34,931 nt of DNA from Gemmatimonadales bacterium (GTDB taxonomy: Bacteria > Gemmatimonadota > Gemmatimonadetes > Gemmatimonadales > GWC2-71-9). The stretch covers positions 38,658 to 73,588 of the forward strand of contig WVYX01000092.1 of the NCBI GenBank assembly GCA_011772755.1, written 5' to 3'. Every line of letters starts with the position of its first letter. The stretch's first letter is position 1. Made by a program: the position numbers and the translations under genes. Of this stretch, positions 1-7,821 are shown piece after piece. Below the pieces are notes generated by a model. The model was not told the DNA's origin. It saw only the letters and a list, made by a program, of their open reading frames with translations, and did no database searches.

Positions 1-640
1 CCTCCGAGCCGGCGTGGGCCAGCCGGTGACTCCTCAGGGCAAACTCGTCTTGCTCCCTTCTGCCGATGCCGTTGAGCTTGGCCATCTTCTCCGCCGACTG
101 CCCCATCGTCTCGCCCGTCGACGGCTCCGCAATGGCCGGGGCAACCGGGACGAGATCCTTCGGTCGAAACGACGACAGCAGTCTGACCCGCGCAGCCGCT
201 GTCTTGGCCTTGCTCAACCCCGCGAGGATCTCTGAGAAGTGGCGCGAGTGGAGGATGGGGACGTGGGAAAGACTCTCGGCACCGCCGGCAATCACCACAT
301 CGGCGTGCCCCAGGGTGATCTGATCGTGACCCTGAACGATCGCCGCGTTGGCCGACGCGCAGGCCCGGTTCACAGACGCCGCCGGGATGTCGGCCGGGAA
401 CTGAGGCAGGAGGCTCACCTCCCGGGCGATGTTGGGCGCCAGCGGGCTCGGAACAACTTGTCCGAAGTACACCTCGTCCACCTGCTCGCCATCGAGATTC
501 GACCAGTGCACTAGCTCCACCACGGCGTGGCGGGCGAGGTCCACTGCGGATAGGTCCTTCAGCGCCGTCCCGGCCCTGCAGAAGGGGGTGCGGCATCCCC
601 CTATCACCGCGACGCGGCGTCCGTCTCGTACGTGCTGCAT
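1..640 (-). CDS. Thiolase (acetyl-CoA C-acyltransferase), N-terminal part, cut by window edge
   Basis: About 213 codons are visible, read from ATG at 640 towards base 1. The C-terminal half lies outside the window. The start carries the thiolase N-terminal motif RTPFCRAGTALKDLSAVDL. The nucleophile region NRACASANAAI with its catalytic Cys and the glycine-rich stretch AGGAESLSHVP follow, then the STGETMGQSAEKMA segment. The last segment resembles FadI/trifunctional-beta type beta-oxidation thiolases more than biosynthetic ones. The predicted role is thiolytic release of acetyl-CoA in fatty-acid degradation. A stop codon (TAG) lies five codons upstream in frame, so ATG 640 is the first possible ATG. 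No FadJ/HadA partner is visible. The family assignment is firm; the subtype is inferred from N-terminal motifs only. Confidence 0.85.
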   Translation of the reverse strand, partial: MQHVRDGRRVAVIGGCRTPFCRAGTALKDLSAVDLARHAVVELVHWSNLDGEQVDEVYFGQVVPSPLAPNIAREVSLLPQFPADIPAASVNRACASANAAIVQGHDQITLGHADVVIAGGAESLSHVPILHSRHFSEILAGLSKAKTAAARVRLLSSFRPKDLVPVAPAIAEPSTGETMGQSAEKMAKLNGIGRREQDEFALRSHRLAHAGSE

Positions 641-713
641 GGAGTCCGAAAGCTAGCCAGCGACGAAGCGGCCTGCTAGCGCGCCACTTGTGAGGGGGCG
701 CCCGATGGAACCA

Positions 714-1256
714 TCATTCCCCCGGACGTTGAGCCAGGATGCTGGATACAGCCATGGAACGGCCGTCGAGGATCTCCACCACTTCGCGGGCGAGCAGGAT
801 TTCGAACGGTTGCACGAGCTCCCAGAGCTCGCCGGCTTTGAGGAGGTGCTCATCCGACGTGGGACCCCACCCGAGCTCGCGCTGCTGCTCGAGGAAGGTC
901 TCCAACATGAAGTAGCCGCCGGGCTTGACCGCGTCGAGGAACTGGGACATGCGGGCGCGGTCGAGGTAGTTGAACACCATCACGATGTCGAACTTTCCCT
1001 CTGGGAGGGGATCACGTTGCAGGTCCGCTTGCACCCACTCAACCGTGACGTTTGCCTTGCGCGCAGCCTTCTCCGCTGAGCGGAGTATCTCGGCATCGTT
1101 GTCCACGGCGACCACGTGGGCGCCACGCTCAGCAGCGGCGATCGCATGACACCCTCGCCCACATGCCAGGTCCAGCACGCGCATGCCAGGCCGGATAATG
1201 GCTGCATGCCACTGGAACCAGGCGCTGGGTATGTCCCGACTGCTCGCGGCTAGCAC
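714..1256 (-). CDS. Class I SAM-dependent methyltransferase (TehB-like)
   Basis: This 180-aa protein has the Rossmann SAM-binding motif VLDLACGRGCHAIAAA at residues 27-42. An acidic residue ends strand beta-2 (VVAVDND), and the post-motif ADLQRDPLPEGKFDIVMVFNYLD follows, as in small TehB/Methyltransf_25-type enzymes. The substrate cannot be told from sequence. The start is GTG at 1256, supported by an AAGGAG ribosome-binding site about 11 nt upstream. The start lies only 4 bp from the divergently read glpD start, so each promoter must lie inside the other gene. The thiolase follows 73 bp downstream on the same strand, so the two may be co-transcribed. Methyltransferase function is near certain; a tellurite or thiopurine role is only a family association. 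Confidence 0.8.
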   Translation of the reverse strand: MLAASSRDIPSAWFQWHAAIIRPGMRVLDLACGRGCHAIAAAERGAHVVAVDNDAEILRSAEKAARKANVTVEWVQADLQRDPLPEGKFDIVMVFNYLDRARMSQFLDAVKPGGYFMLETFLEQQRELGWGPTSDEHLLKAGELWELVQPFEILLAREVVEILDGRSMAVSSILAQRPGE

Positions 1257-1260
1257 GCTA

Positions 1261-2928
1261 ATGGACGCTCCTTTTTCCTACCGAGTTCGAGCAAGCAGCC
1301 TCGAGGCCATGACCGCCGAACCCGCAGATCTGCTGGTGATCGGGGGAGGCGTGACAGGTGCGGGCATCGCCCGCGACGCCACTATGCGGGGCTTCCGCAC
1401 TGTGCTCGTTGACAAGGGCGATTTCGGCTCTGGCACCAGCTCCCGCTCCTCGCGGCTGGTTCACGGCGGACTGCGCTACCTGGAGCACCATCACTGGCGC
1501 CTCGTCTTTGAGGCCAGCCGCGAGCGATCCATCCTCCTCAACATAGCACCCCATCTCGTTTGGCCTCGCTCCTTCATCTTCCCCGTCCACGAGGTGAGCC
1601 GCCTCCCCCGCTGGAAGCTAGCAGCTGGGCTCTGGCTCTACGATCTCCTGTCCTTGTTCCAGAATGTGCGCCGGCATCGGATGCTGAGCAAGCGTGCCAT
1701 CTTGCGCGCCGAGCCAGGCCTTCGCTCCCGCGGCCTGAGAGGTGGCGCCCGCTACTTTGACGCCCAGTGCGACGACGCTCGCCTTGCTCTGGCGAACGCA
1801 CGCGACGCCCACCGGCACGGTGCCCTGGTGGCGAACTACACCTGCGTTGACCGCCTGGAGAGTGCCGATGGTCGTGTCAGGGGCGCTCACGTCACCGATC
1901 TCGTTACGGGCGCCACGCTCACCGTTCGAGCGCTGGTCGTCGTGAACGCCACCGGTCCCTGGTCCGACGAGCTGCGCGCCGCCGAGGGGGAGTCCCCGAC
2001 CCTGCGGACCACCAAGGGTGTGCACATCGTGGTGCCGCGGCAACGCATCGGCAACCGGGAAGCGCTCACCATCCTCTCCCCGATCGATGGCCGCGTCATG
2101 TTCATCGTGCCATGGGGAAACCTCAGCTACATCGGGACCACTGAAACCGAAACGGTCGAGAGTCCGGACGACGTGGTGGCCCACGCGAGCGACGTGATCT
2201 ATCTGCTGCGTTCGGCGAACGCTCTGTTCCCTGAGGCCCGATTGGCACCTGAGGACGTCCTCGCGACGTGGGCTGGCCTCCGCCCGCTCCTGCGCAAGCA
2301 CGATGCCCAGGACCCCGGTGCCGTGTCTCGGGAGCACACGATTCTGCAGAGCAGCACGGGCCTGATCTCGATACTTGGGGGGAAGCTCACGACTTACCGC
2401 CACATGGCAGCGCAAGTCGTGGACGTCGTCGCCAAACGGCTGCACGCTCTCGACGGGCGGCCCGTGCCGCGCCGAGCACCTACTGACCGGGAGCCGCTGC
2501 CGGGCGGCGAGACCCGCGACTTGAGGGTACTGATCGAAGCTACCGAGGGAGAGGGGTTTCCCCCGCCTGTGGCAAGACACTTGGTTCACACCTACGGAAG
2601 CGAGGCGCCGGCGGTCACTCGACTGGCCCAATCGGACCCAACGCTGGCCGAGCCGGTCGTGCCGGATCATCCTACGCTCCGCGCCGAGCTGATCCACGCC
2701 ATGCACCGGGAAATGGCGATCACGCTGGGTGATTTGTTCATTCGGCGTACCCACCTCTTCTACGCCGCACCGGAACGCGTGCTGGCCTTGGCCCCGGCAA
2801 TCGCCGACATGGCGGCACGTGAGATGGAATGGGATGAAACTCGCCGATCCGCCGAACTCGCGGCGTACCGAGATGAGGTCGAACGCAGCATCGCATTCCG
2901 CAGCGAGTTGCCGATGGAGCCGGCGTAG
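1261..2928 (+). CDS. glpD: Aerobic glycerol-3-phosphate dehydrogenase (FAD)
   Basis: The 555-aa product oxidises sn-glycerol 3-phosphate to dihydroxyacetone phosphate and passes electrons to the quinone pool at the membrane. The N-terminal FAD-binding motif LLVIGGGVTGAGIARDA is followed by the family signature GTSSRSSRLVHGGLRYLE. The C-terminal DAO_C-type domain contains LIHAMHREMAITLGDLFIRR. The ATG at 1261 is preferred because the preceding 16 residues (FSYRVRASSLEAMTAEP) resemble the N-terminal extension of Bacillus-type GlpD. ATG 1309 is an alternative, and the open frame extends up to 1183. No clear Shine-Dalgarno is seen at 1261. No glpK or glpF lies nearby, so the gene stands alone, divergent from the methyltransferase. 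Confidence 0.93.
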   Translation: MDAPFSYRVRASSLEAMTAEPADLLVIGGGVTGAGIARDATMRGFRTVLVDKGDFGSGTSSRSSRLVHGGLRYLEHHHWRLVFEASRERSILLNIAPHLVWPRSFIFPVHEVSRLPRWKLAAGLWLYDLLSLFQNVRRHRMLSKRAILRAEPGLRSRGLRGGARYFDAQCDDARLALANARDAHRHGALVANYTCVDRLESADGRVRGAHVTDLVTGATLTVRALVVVNATGPWSDELRAAEGESPTLRTTKGVHIVVPRQRIGNREALTILSPIDGRVMFIVPWGNLSYIGTTETETVESPDDVVAHASDVIYLLRSANALFPEARLAPEDVLATWAGLRPLLRKHDAQDPGAVSREHTILQSSTGLISILGGKLTTYRHMAAQVVDVVAKRLHALDGRPVPRRAPTDREPLPGGETRDLRVLIEATEGEGFPPPVARHLVHTYGSEAPAVTRLAQSDPTLAEPVVPDHPTLRAELIHAMHREMAITLGDLFIRRTHLFYAAPERVLALAPAIADMAAREMEWDETRRSAELAAYRDEVERSIAFRSELPMEPA

Positions 2929-2935
2929 TAGGCAC

Positions 2936-4081
2936 TCACTCCCCGACGCCGGGGAGTGCAGAGCCTTTGAGCCTCGCATCTCGGAAGGCACTAGCCTCAC
3001 GGTAGGCGGCGACCAAGTGTCCCATCATCTCCTCGCGCCTCTCATACAGGCGCTTCGGCTCCCGCGGCTTGTGCTTCGCTAGCGCATAGGCTGCGAGCAG
3101 CGGGAGACCCACCGTACAATCGAGGTAGCACACCACGGCGTTGGCGACCTGATCTGGGTCGACCTTCCCCCAGCTCACGGCTTCTCCCGGCGTGGCCCCC
3201 GACAGTCCACCGGTATCGACCCGCGCGTCCGTGATCTGCACGTAGTAGTCATGCCCCCGTTCGTCGATGCCGAGGACTTCTTGGATCTGCGGCTCGGTCT
3301 GAAGCACGAAGTTCTTGGGGCTGCCTCCGCCAATCATGAGGACGCCGCTGGCGCCGCCGTCACGCTTGGCGTCCAACACGATGGCGGCCGTCTCGTTGAC
3401 ATCCGCCGAGACGTCATAACGGAGGTCGAACCCTTCCAGGGCCAGCTCCGCAACGTTCATGCCGATGGATGAGTCCCCTGGCGACGAGGTGTAGACCGGA
3501 ACCGCGTACTCGCGCGCCACTGACAGCAGCGACTTGTGTCCGATTCCTAACTTCTCCTCACGCTCGCGGAGATAGCCCCCGAGCAAGTAGTGATATTCAG
3601 CGGAACTCATCGAACGCTGAAACTCTTCGTTCTGCGAGACTCGTCGGATGAACTCATCTGTCCTGAGCAGCACACCGTAGTCAACGAAGATGTCGTAGAT
3701 GCGAACCACTCCGTGCTCCCGGAGGTCGACATCGTTGGCGAACGGCGTACCCCGATGCGTGGAATAGCCGAGAGCGAAGTGGGCATCGTGGTACAGGTTC
3801 GCTCCGGTCGAAACCACCCAATCCACGAAGCCTGCTTGCATGAGCGGGACAACCGTCGACATCCCGAGCCCCGCCGGCGTCATGGCGCCCGTGAGGCTCA
3901 TACCCACCGTGGCGTCGTCTGCCAGCATTCTCTCAACGAAGAGCCGGCAGGCCTCCCTCAGACGGCCCGCGTTGTAGGCGTGGAAGGCATTGTCGATCAA
4001 GTCCACGACCGATTCCTGCCCTTCGAGTGGACGCGGGTCGATCGCCGCTCCACGAAGCAGTTGGCGCTTTCGGTCCTTCAT
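2936..4081 (-). CDS. Deoxyhypusine synthase family protein
   Basis: This 381-aa protein belongs to the NAD-dependent deoxyhypusine synthase fold. Recognisable segments are the N-terminal [12 protein letters not shown], the [12 protein letters not shown] stretch, and GGGSPKNF with Lys256 aligning to the catalytic lysine of eukaryotic DHS (GGG-x2-K). Also present are NAD-site residues around [12 protein letters not shown]. In eukaryotes and archaea the enzyme moves the aminobutyl group of spermidine to eIF5A. Bacteria lack eIF5A, and some bacterial homologues are thought to act in polyamine metabolism, such as homospermidine formation. The true substrate here is unknown. ATG 4081 has an AAGGGG site 8 nt upstream. 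It follows the LOG-family gene by 29 nt, apparently as third gene of one transcript. Confidence 0.85.
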   Translation of the reverse strand: MKDRKRQLLRGAAIDPRPLEGQESVVDLIDNAFHAYNAGRLREACRLFVERMLADDATVGMSLTGAMTPAGLGMSTVVPLMQAGFVDWVVSTGANLYHDAHFALGYSTHRGTPFANDVDLREHGVVRIYDIFVDYGVLLRTDEFIRRVSQNEEFQRSMSSAEYHYLLGGYLREREEKLGIGHKSLLSVAREYAVPVYTSSPGDSSIGMNVAELALEGFDLRYDVSADVNETAAIVLDAKRDGGASGVLMIGGGSPKNFVLQTEPQIQEVLGIDERGHDYYVQITDARVDTGGLSGATPGEAVSWGKVDPDQVANAVVCYLDCTVGLPLLAAYALAKHKPREPKRLYERREEMMGHLVAAYREASAFRDARLKGSALPGVGE

Positions 4082-4110
4082 CTGTCAGCCCCTTTCCACG
4101 CGAGCGCCGC

Positions 4111-4866
4111 TCAGCGCCGCGCTCCCTCCGGCCGAGGCAGCACGGCGTCCGACACGATGCGAACGACTTCGCCCGGATCGTCCGAAACCCGAAAGAGATC
4201 CAAGTCCCCTACCGCGACCCGACCTTCGTGCGCAACCACGTCTCGTAGCCACCCGATCAGCGGCTTCCAGTATGCACTGCCAACCAGCACCACCGGCATG
4301 TCCCGAACGCGATGGGTCTGAATCAGGGTCAGCGCCTCAAACAGCTCGTCGAGCGTGCCGTAACCGCCCGGGAAGAAGATAAATGCGCAGGAGTACTTCA
4401 CGAGCATCGTCTTCCGCACGAAGAAGTAGCGGAAGTTGATGACCCGATCCAAGTACGCGTTCGCTCCTTGCTCTTGTGGCAGCTCGATGTTGAGACCGAT
4501 GGAGAGGGCACCAGCCGCACGCGCTCCCTTGTTGGCCGACTCCATGATGCCTGGCCCCGCGCCAGTAATGATCGTGAAGCCCTGCTGGCCGAACCTTCGC
4601 GCCGTTTCGGCGGCAAGCTCGTACATCGGGTCGTCGGGTCGCGCCCGGGACGATCCGAAGATCGTGACTGCGTTGCCGACGTCAGCCAGCTCGTCGAATC
4701 CCTCCACGAACTCGCCGAGTATACGGAGCGCGCGCCACGGATCGGTCTGGGTGAACTCCGGCTCTACGGCTGGAGGAAGCTCAAACAGGCGTTCGTCCGC
4801 GGTGGGGCGCTGCCCCGGCAAACGCACCGGAGCGCTAGGCTCTGAGGACTTCGATCGCTGCGGCAT
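4111..4866 (-). CDS. LOG-family Rossmann protein (TIGR00730-type)
   Basis: The approximately 251-aa protein carries the LOG signature PGGYGTLDELFEALTLIQ, preceded by ITGAGPGIMESANKGA and GSSRARPDDP at the nucleotide-binding face. Family members hydrolyse nucleoside 5'-monophosphates to free base and ribose 5-phosphate (cytokinin-activating LOG, PpnN), and were once mislabelled lysine decarboxylases. The start is uncertain. ATG 4866 overlaps the upstream aminotransferase by 32 nt, while GTG 4827 would lie just after its stop. The open frame continues to 4923 but then runs deep into the neighbour. Neither candidate has a strong ribosome-binding site. The gene is the second of a minus-strand trio with the class V aminotransferase and the deoxyhypusine synthase homologue. 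Confidence 0.85.
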   Translation of the reverse strand: MPQRSKSSEPSAPVRLPGQRPTADERLFELPPAVEPEFTQTDPWRALRILGEFVEGFDELADVGNAVTIFGSSRARPDDPMYELAAETARRFGQQGFTIITGAGPGIMESANKGARAAGALSIGLNIELPQEQGANAYLDRVINFRYFFVRKTMLVKYSCAFIFFPGGYGTLDELFEALTLIQTHRVRDMPVVLVGSAYWKPLIGWLRDVVAHEGRVAVGDLDLFRVSDDPGEVVRIVSDAVLPRPEGARR

Positions 4867-5986
4867 GGTCGTCTGAGAGGTTGTAGAAGAATGGTGACAG
4901 TCGCACATGGCCGGGCCGGGCATCCGCGACGATGCTGGCGTCCGCCAGCCGGCGCACGCTGCCTGCAGGGTTGTCGTCGGGGATCATCACTATAGCGGAG
5001 CGCTGAGAAGGATCGGCTGCCACCTTCGGGTGGAGACCGGCCCCCAGGGCACGAGTGATCAGATCTTCAGTCAGCTCCCGGACGATTTCCCGGATCCGCG
5101 GCACCCCAATCTCCCGAATCACCTCGAGACCGCCCAGTTGGGCATAGACCGCCGCGAGCGCCGGCGTCCCCTGCTCAAACCGCCGTGCGTCGTCATGCCA
5201 CACGATCCCCCGAGGGTCGAAATCGAACTGCCGCTGGTGCGCAAACCAACCAGTCACCGTAGGCGTGAGCTGGCGGATCAGATCCTCACGCACGTACAGG
5301 AAGACCGTCCCCGGACCGCCAAGGAGCCATTTCAGCCCGCCGGCGCATAGGAAGTCCACGCCAGTGGCGTGGACATTGACTGGAACCTGACCGACACTCT
5401 GGTATGCGTCGATGAAGCAGAGGGCCCCTTTGGCGTGGGCGAGGTCAGCGACCGCACGGACGTCCTGAATGGCCCCACTGGTGAAATACACGTGGGAGGT
5501 CGCCACCAGCGCCGTGCGCCGGTCAATGGCCCGCTCCAGGGTGTCCAGGGGGACAGTGATCCCGTCAGGGCTCTCCACTACTTCGACCTCCACTCCGCTG
5601 GGCTGCTTGGCAAGCCACTGGTACGCCACCGTGGGGAAATCGAGGGCAGTCGTTACCACCTTGGGCCTCGCCGCGTAGTCCAATGCGCCCGAAAGCACCG
5701 CGGTAGCTGTGGAAATCGAGGCGTGAAGCGCAATCTCACCCGGATTCGCGCCAACGACCTGGGCATACCCCTGCCGCAGCTCGGCAAGGGCCTCCCACCA
5801 CACGTCATACCAAGCAGCAGCTCCGCGCGACTCCCAAAGCTCCAGGAACCGCCCAACTTGCCGACGCGAGCGGGTGGAAAGCGCACCAAGCGAGCATGAG
5901 TTCAGATAGATCTGCCGCTCGAAAATGGGAAACTCGGCACGGTAATGGGCGAGCGGATGCGCGCTGGTGGTGCTTGCGAATGCCAT
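4835..5986 (-). CDS. Class V PLP-dependent aminotransferase / cysteine-desulfurase-like enzyme
   Basis: This 383-aa fold-type I PLP enzyme shows the N-terminal IYLNSCSLGALS, the aspartate that pairs with the pyridine nitrogen in CFIDAYQSVGQ, and the Schiff-base lysine in AGGLKWLLGGPGT. The overall pattern resembles kynureninase/isopenicillin-epimerase-like members of class V. No Cys-containing active-site loop of the SufS type is seen, so sulfur transfer is unlikely. The substrate is unknown. ATG 5986 is preferred over the TTG at 5995. A TATATT hexamer sits only 7 nt upstream of that ATG, pointing to a leaderless or very short leader transcript. It heads the trio with the LOG-family gene (overlapping) and the deoxyhypusine synthase homologue. 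Confidence 0.85.
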   Translation of the reverse strand: MAFASTTSAHPLAHYRAEFPIFERQIYLNSCSLGALSTRSRRQVGRFLELWESRGAAAWYDVWWEALAELRQGYAQVVGANPGEIALHASISTATAVLSGALDYAARPKVVTTALDFPTVAYQWLAKQPSGVEVEVVESPDGITVPLDTLERAIDRRTALVATSHVYFTSGAIQDVRAVADLAHAKGALCFIDAYQSVGQVPVNVHATGVDFLCAGGLKWLLGGPGTVFLYVREDLIRQLTPTVTGWFAHQRQFDFDPRGIVWHDDARRFEQGTPALAAVYAQLGGLEVIREIGVPRIREIVRELTEDLITRALGAGLHPKVAADPSQRSAIVMIPDDNPAGSVRRLADASIVADARPGHVRLSPFFYNLSDDHAAAIEVLRA

Positions 5987-5993
5987 AGGCGCC

Positions 5994-5999
5994 AATATA
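5994..5999 (-). promoter_or_regulatory. Candidate -10 element for the class V aminotransferase operon
   Basis: The minus strand reads TATATT, ending 7 nt before the ATG at 5986. A CTGACC hexamer lies about 18 nt further upstream and could act as a weak -35. If used, transcription would start at or next to the start codon. This is inferred from position and similarity only. Confidence 0.4.
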
Positions 6000-6075
6000 C
6001 AAGTATGTAGCAGGAGCGGTCAGGGATTGTGGACCTCTACCGCCGAAGCGGTTTGGCGCACAAGCGACAGGAGAC

Positions 6076-6279
6076 TCACCCGGCCCACACCGCTTCCAAG
6101 ATGATGAACCCCGCCCGGCCGTCGGCGATCGCAATCGCCGTGAGCCCGAGGGCGCCGAGGAGATTGAACCACAGGTAGCCGGAAGCTCTACTCGTCCACC
6201 AGTGCCGCTGCAACGCGACGTAGGCCGCGAGTATCAGGCCAGCACCGGCGAGGGGGACCGCTTGCAAGATCAAGTCCAT
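6076..6279 (-). CDS. Small two-helix membrane protein (CBU_0592-like)
   Basis: The 67-aa product has two hydrophobic segments, around residues 4-22 (LQAVPLAGAGLILAAYVAL-like) and 33-52 (LWFNLLGALGLTAIAIADG). It ends in GFIILEAVWAG. The spacing of AY, a W-rich turn, the LNLLGA-like motif and a terminal LExVWA matches the small CBU_0592-like membrane domain, whose function is not known. ATG 6279 is the only good start and lies inside a longer open frame. It overlaps head to head, by 18 nt, with the opposite-strand small gene if that starts at 6262. It lies 76 bp upstream of the aminotransferase start on the same strand. Function is not assigned. Confidence 0.6.
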   Translation of the reverse strand: MDLILQAVPLAGAGLILAAYVALQRHWWTSRASGYLWFNLLGALGLTAIAIADGRAGFIILEAVWAG

Positions 6280-6555
6280 GGGGAACCGTCCGATAGGCGA
6301 TGGACCTGGCTGAAACTGGCACTGGCGCTGTGCACACGTGCCGCCATCAACCCGCGCCTCGCGTTGGATCTGCTTCGTATGCTGTGGGCATTTCGAGCTC
6401 GAGAATGGTACCGCCGCCCCCCGTTTCTGCCCGTCCCACCCAACGAGTATGTTAAGTGGCGAATGTACACTGCGTACGGCGATGAGGATGCGGTGCCACC
6501 TCTTGAAGACGTCATCCGATTCGCCCGGTGGCGCCGAGAGGTGATGCACCTGTGA
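6262..6555 (+). CDS. Small conserved-looking protein upstream of queG
   Basis: About 97 aa, basic and tryptophan/arginine-rich. The C-terminal half is distinctive: YRRPPFLPVPPNEYVKWRMY followed by TAYGDEDAVPP and IRFARWRRE. I recall similar small proteins in other GC-rich bacteria but cannot name a family. The start is TTG 6262, chosen because a GAGGGGG ribosome-binding site lies 5-6 nt upstream. The open frame extends to a GTG at 6202. The stop overlaps the GTG start of queG (GTGA), so the two are probably translationally coupled. Codon choice matches neighbouring real genes. No catalytic motif is visible, and the function is unknown. Confidence 0.6.
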   Translation: MQDQVHGEPSDRRWTWLKLALALCTRAAINPRLALDLLRMLWAFRAREWYRRPPFLPVPPNEYVKWRMYTAYGDEDAVPPLEDVIRFARWRREVMHL

Positions 6556-7523
6556 CGCCGGAGCGCCGCAGGGATCTCGTAAAGCAGCACGCCCGCACGT
6601 TGGGCTTCGACACAGCAGGCATCGCGGATCTCACACCGACCCCCCACGGAGCAGAGCTCAAGGCGTGGCTCGCCGATGGAATGGCCGGGACTATGCGGTA
6701 TATGCACCGGCAGGCCGCGCATCGCCTGCGCCCCTCGACCATCGCGCCGGGCGCCACGCGCGCTGTCGTCGTCACCAAGAACTACTACAACGCGGATCCA
6801 CCGGGTCGCTCCGACGCCGGGCAGGTGGCCAAGTACGCCCGCGGCCGAGACTACCACGACGCGCTGCGCGACCCGCTGCGTCAGCTTGCTTCATACATCG
6901 TTTCTCTCGGAGAGGACGCAACCTTCGCCCGGGGCTTCGTGGACGCCGGCCCGGTGCCGGAGCGGGAGCTCGCCCAGCGGGCCGGCCTCGGCTGGATCGG
7001 AAAGAACACCATGCTGATCGATCCACACCGGGGGTCGTTCTCCTTCTTGGCAAGCGTGCTGACAAACCTCGACCTGGCATTGGACCCACCCTTCGAGGCC
7101 GATCGCTGCGGGAGCTGCCGCCGCTGCCTCGACGCCTGTCCCACCGCCGCTTTCCCCCGAGAGCGGGTGCTGGACAGCCGACTGTGCATCTCGTATCTCA
7201 CCATCGAACTCAGCGGTGACGTCGACCGTGGGCTGGAAGCCTTGATGGGCAGCTGGATCTTCGGGTGCGATATCTGCCAGGACGTATGCCCCTGGAACAC
7301 AAAGTTTGCCACCGCAACCGCCGACCCGGCATTGCAGCTCGACTCCTCGCTCGCACTGTTGGACCTGGAGGAGTTGTCCCACATTGACGATCACGAGTTC
7401 GACCGCCGATATGGCTGGACCCCACTCGAACGTGCCAGACCGCAAGGCATGCGCCGCAACGCGCGGATCGCGTTGGCGAACACCCGAAGAGAGGCCCAGT
7501 GTCCGACGTCCCCGACACGGTAA
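6552..7523 (+). CDS. queG: Epoxyqueuosine reductase
   Basis: The 323-aa product reduces epoxyqueuosine to queuosine at position 34 of tRNAs with GUN anticodons, using cobalamin and two [4Fe-4S] clusters. The ferredoxin-like motifs CGSCRRCLDACPTAAFP and CDICQDVCPWN supply the cluster cysteines. The QueG signatures RYMHRQAAHRLRPS, KNYYN, VDAGPVPERELAQRAGLGWIG and GSFSFLASVLTNLDL are all present. It lacks the extra C-terminal HEAT-like extension of the 379-aa E. coli enzyme, which is common among shorter family members. GTG 6552 is chosen because it overlaps the upstream stop in a GTGA arrangement. Upstream frame codons lie inside the preceding gene. The 101-aa gene follows with a 25-nt overlap. 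Confidence 0.93.
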   Translation: MTPERRRDLVKQHARTLGFDTAGIADLTPTPHGAELKAWLADGMAGTMRYMHRQAAHRLRPSTIAPGATRAVVVTKNYYNADPPGRSDAGQVAKYARGRDYHDALRDPLRQLASYIVSLGEDATFARGFVDAGPVPERELAQRAGLGWIGKNTMLIDPHRGSFSFLASVLTNLDLALDPPFEADRCGSCRRCLDACPTAAFPRERVLDSRLCISYLTIELSGDVDRGLEALMGSWIFGCDICQDVCPWNTKFATATADPALQLDSSLALLDLEELSHIDDHEFDRRYGWTPLERARPQGMRRNARIALANTRREAQCPTSPTR

Positions 7524-7804
7524 CCGATCCTGACATGCGGGCTCGTCTGAGCCGCATTCAACAGGCGCTCGCTGACCATCTCGAGAGCGTCGATCCCCAC
7601 CACCGGCTTGCCGGCCGTCCCGTCAGCTACCATGTCATCGCCGGGCAGACGTTCGAGATCGTCTACAGGGACGTCCCGAGCATCGACGAGTCAGAAGTAC
7701 TTGGGGTGAAGCGGCTGATCGGGGAGGAGTGCTTCTGCCGCGTGAGCCCACAGACAGCAGAGACCCTGACAGTACGATTCGTGGTGCCCCTGGGAGGGCG
7801 GTGA
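7499..7804 (+). CDS. Conserved-looking hypothetical protein downstream of queG
   Basis: The 101-aa cytoplasmic protein has no transmembrane segment. It has an N-terminal helix-prone part (RARLSRIQQALADHLESVDP) and a C-terminal part rich in beta strands (VSYHVIAGQTFEIVYRDV, ECFCRVSPQTAETLTVRFVV). I do not recognise the family. The GTG start at 7499 overlaps the end of queG by 25 nt and has an AGAGG site about 4 nt upstream, so coupling to queG is likely. Its stop faces the CapA-like gene stop across 17 bp with no obvious hairpin terminator. It is judged real because of gene-like composition, a good start and operon spacing. No function can be proposed. Confidence 0.6.
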   Translation: MSDVPDTVTDPDMRARLSRIQQALADHLESVDPHHRLAGRPVSYHVIAGQTFEIVYRDVPSIDESEVLGVKRLIGEECFCRVSPQTAETLTVRFVVPLGGR

Positions 7805-7821
7805 CTCACCCTCTCACCATC

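Noticed and set aside
1618-3000. A 460-codon open frame antisense to glpD
   Set aside because: GC-rich codon structure produces long antisense frames; the plus strand encodes an unmistakable GlpD and the antisense translation shows no family pattern.
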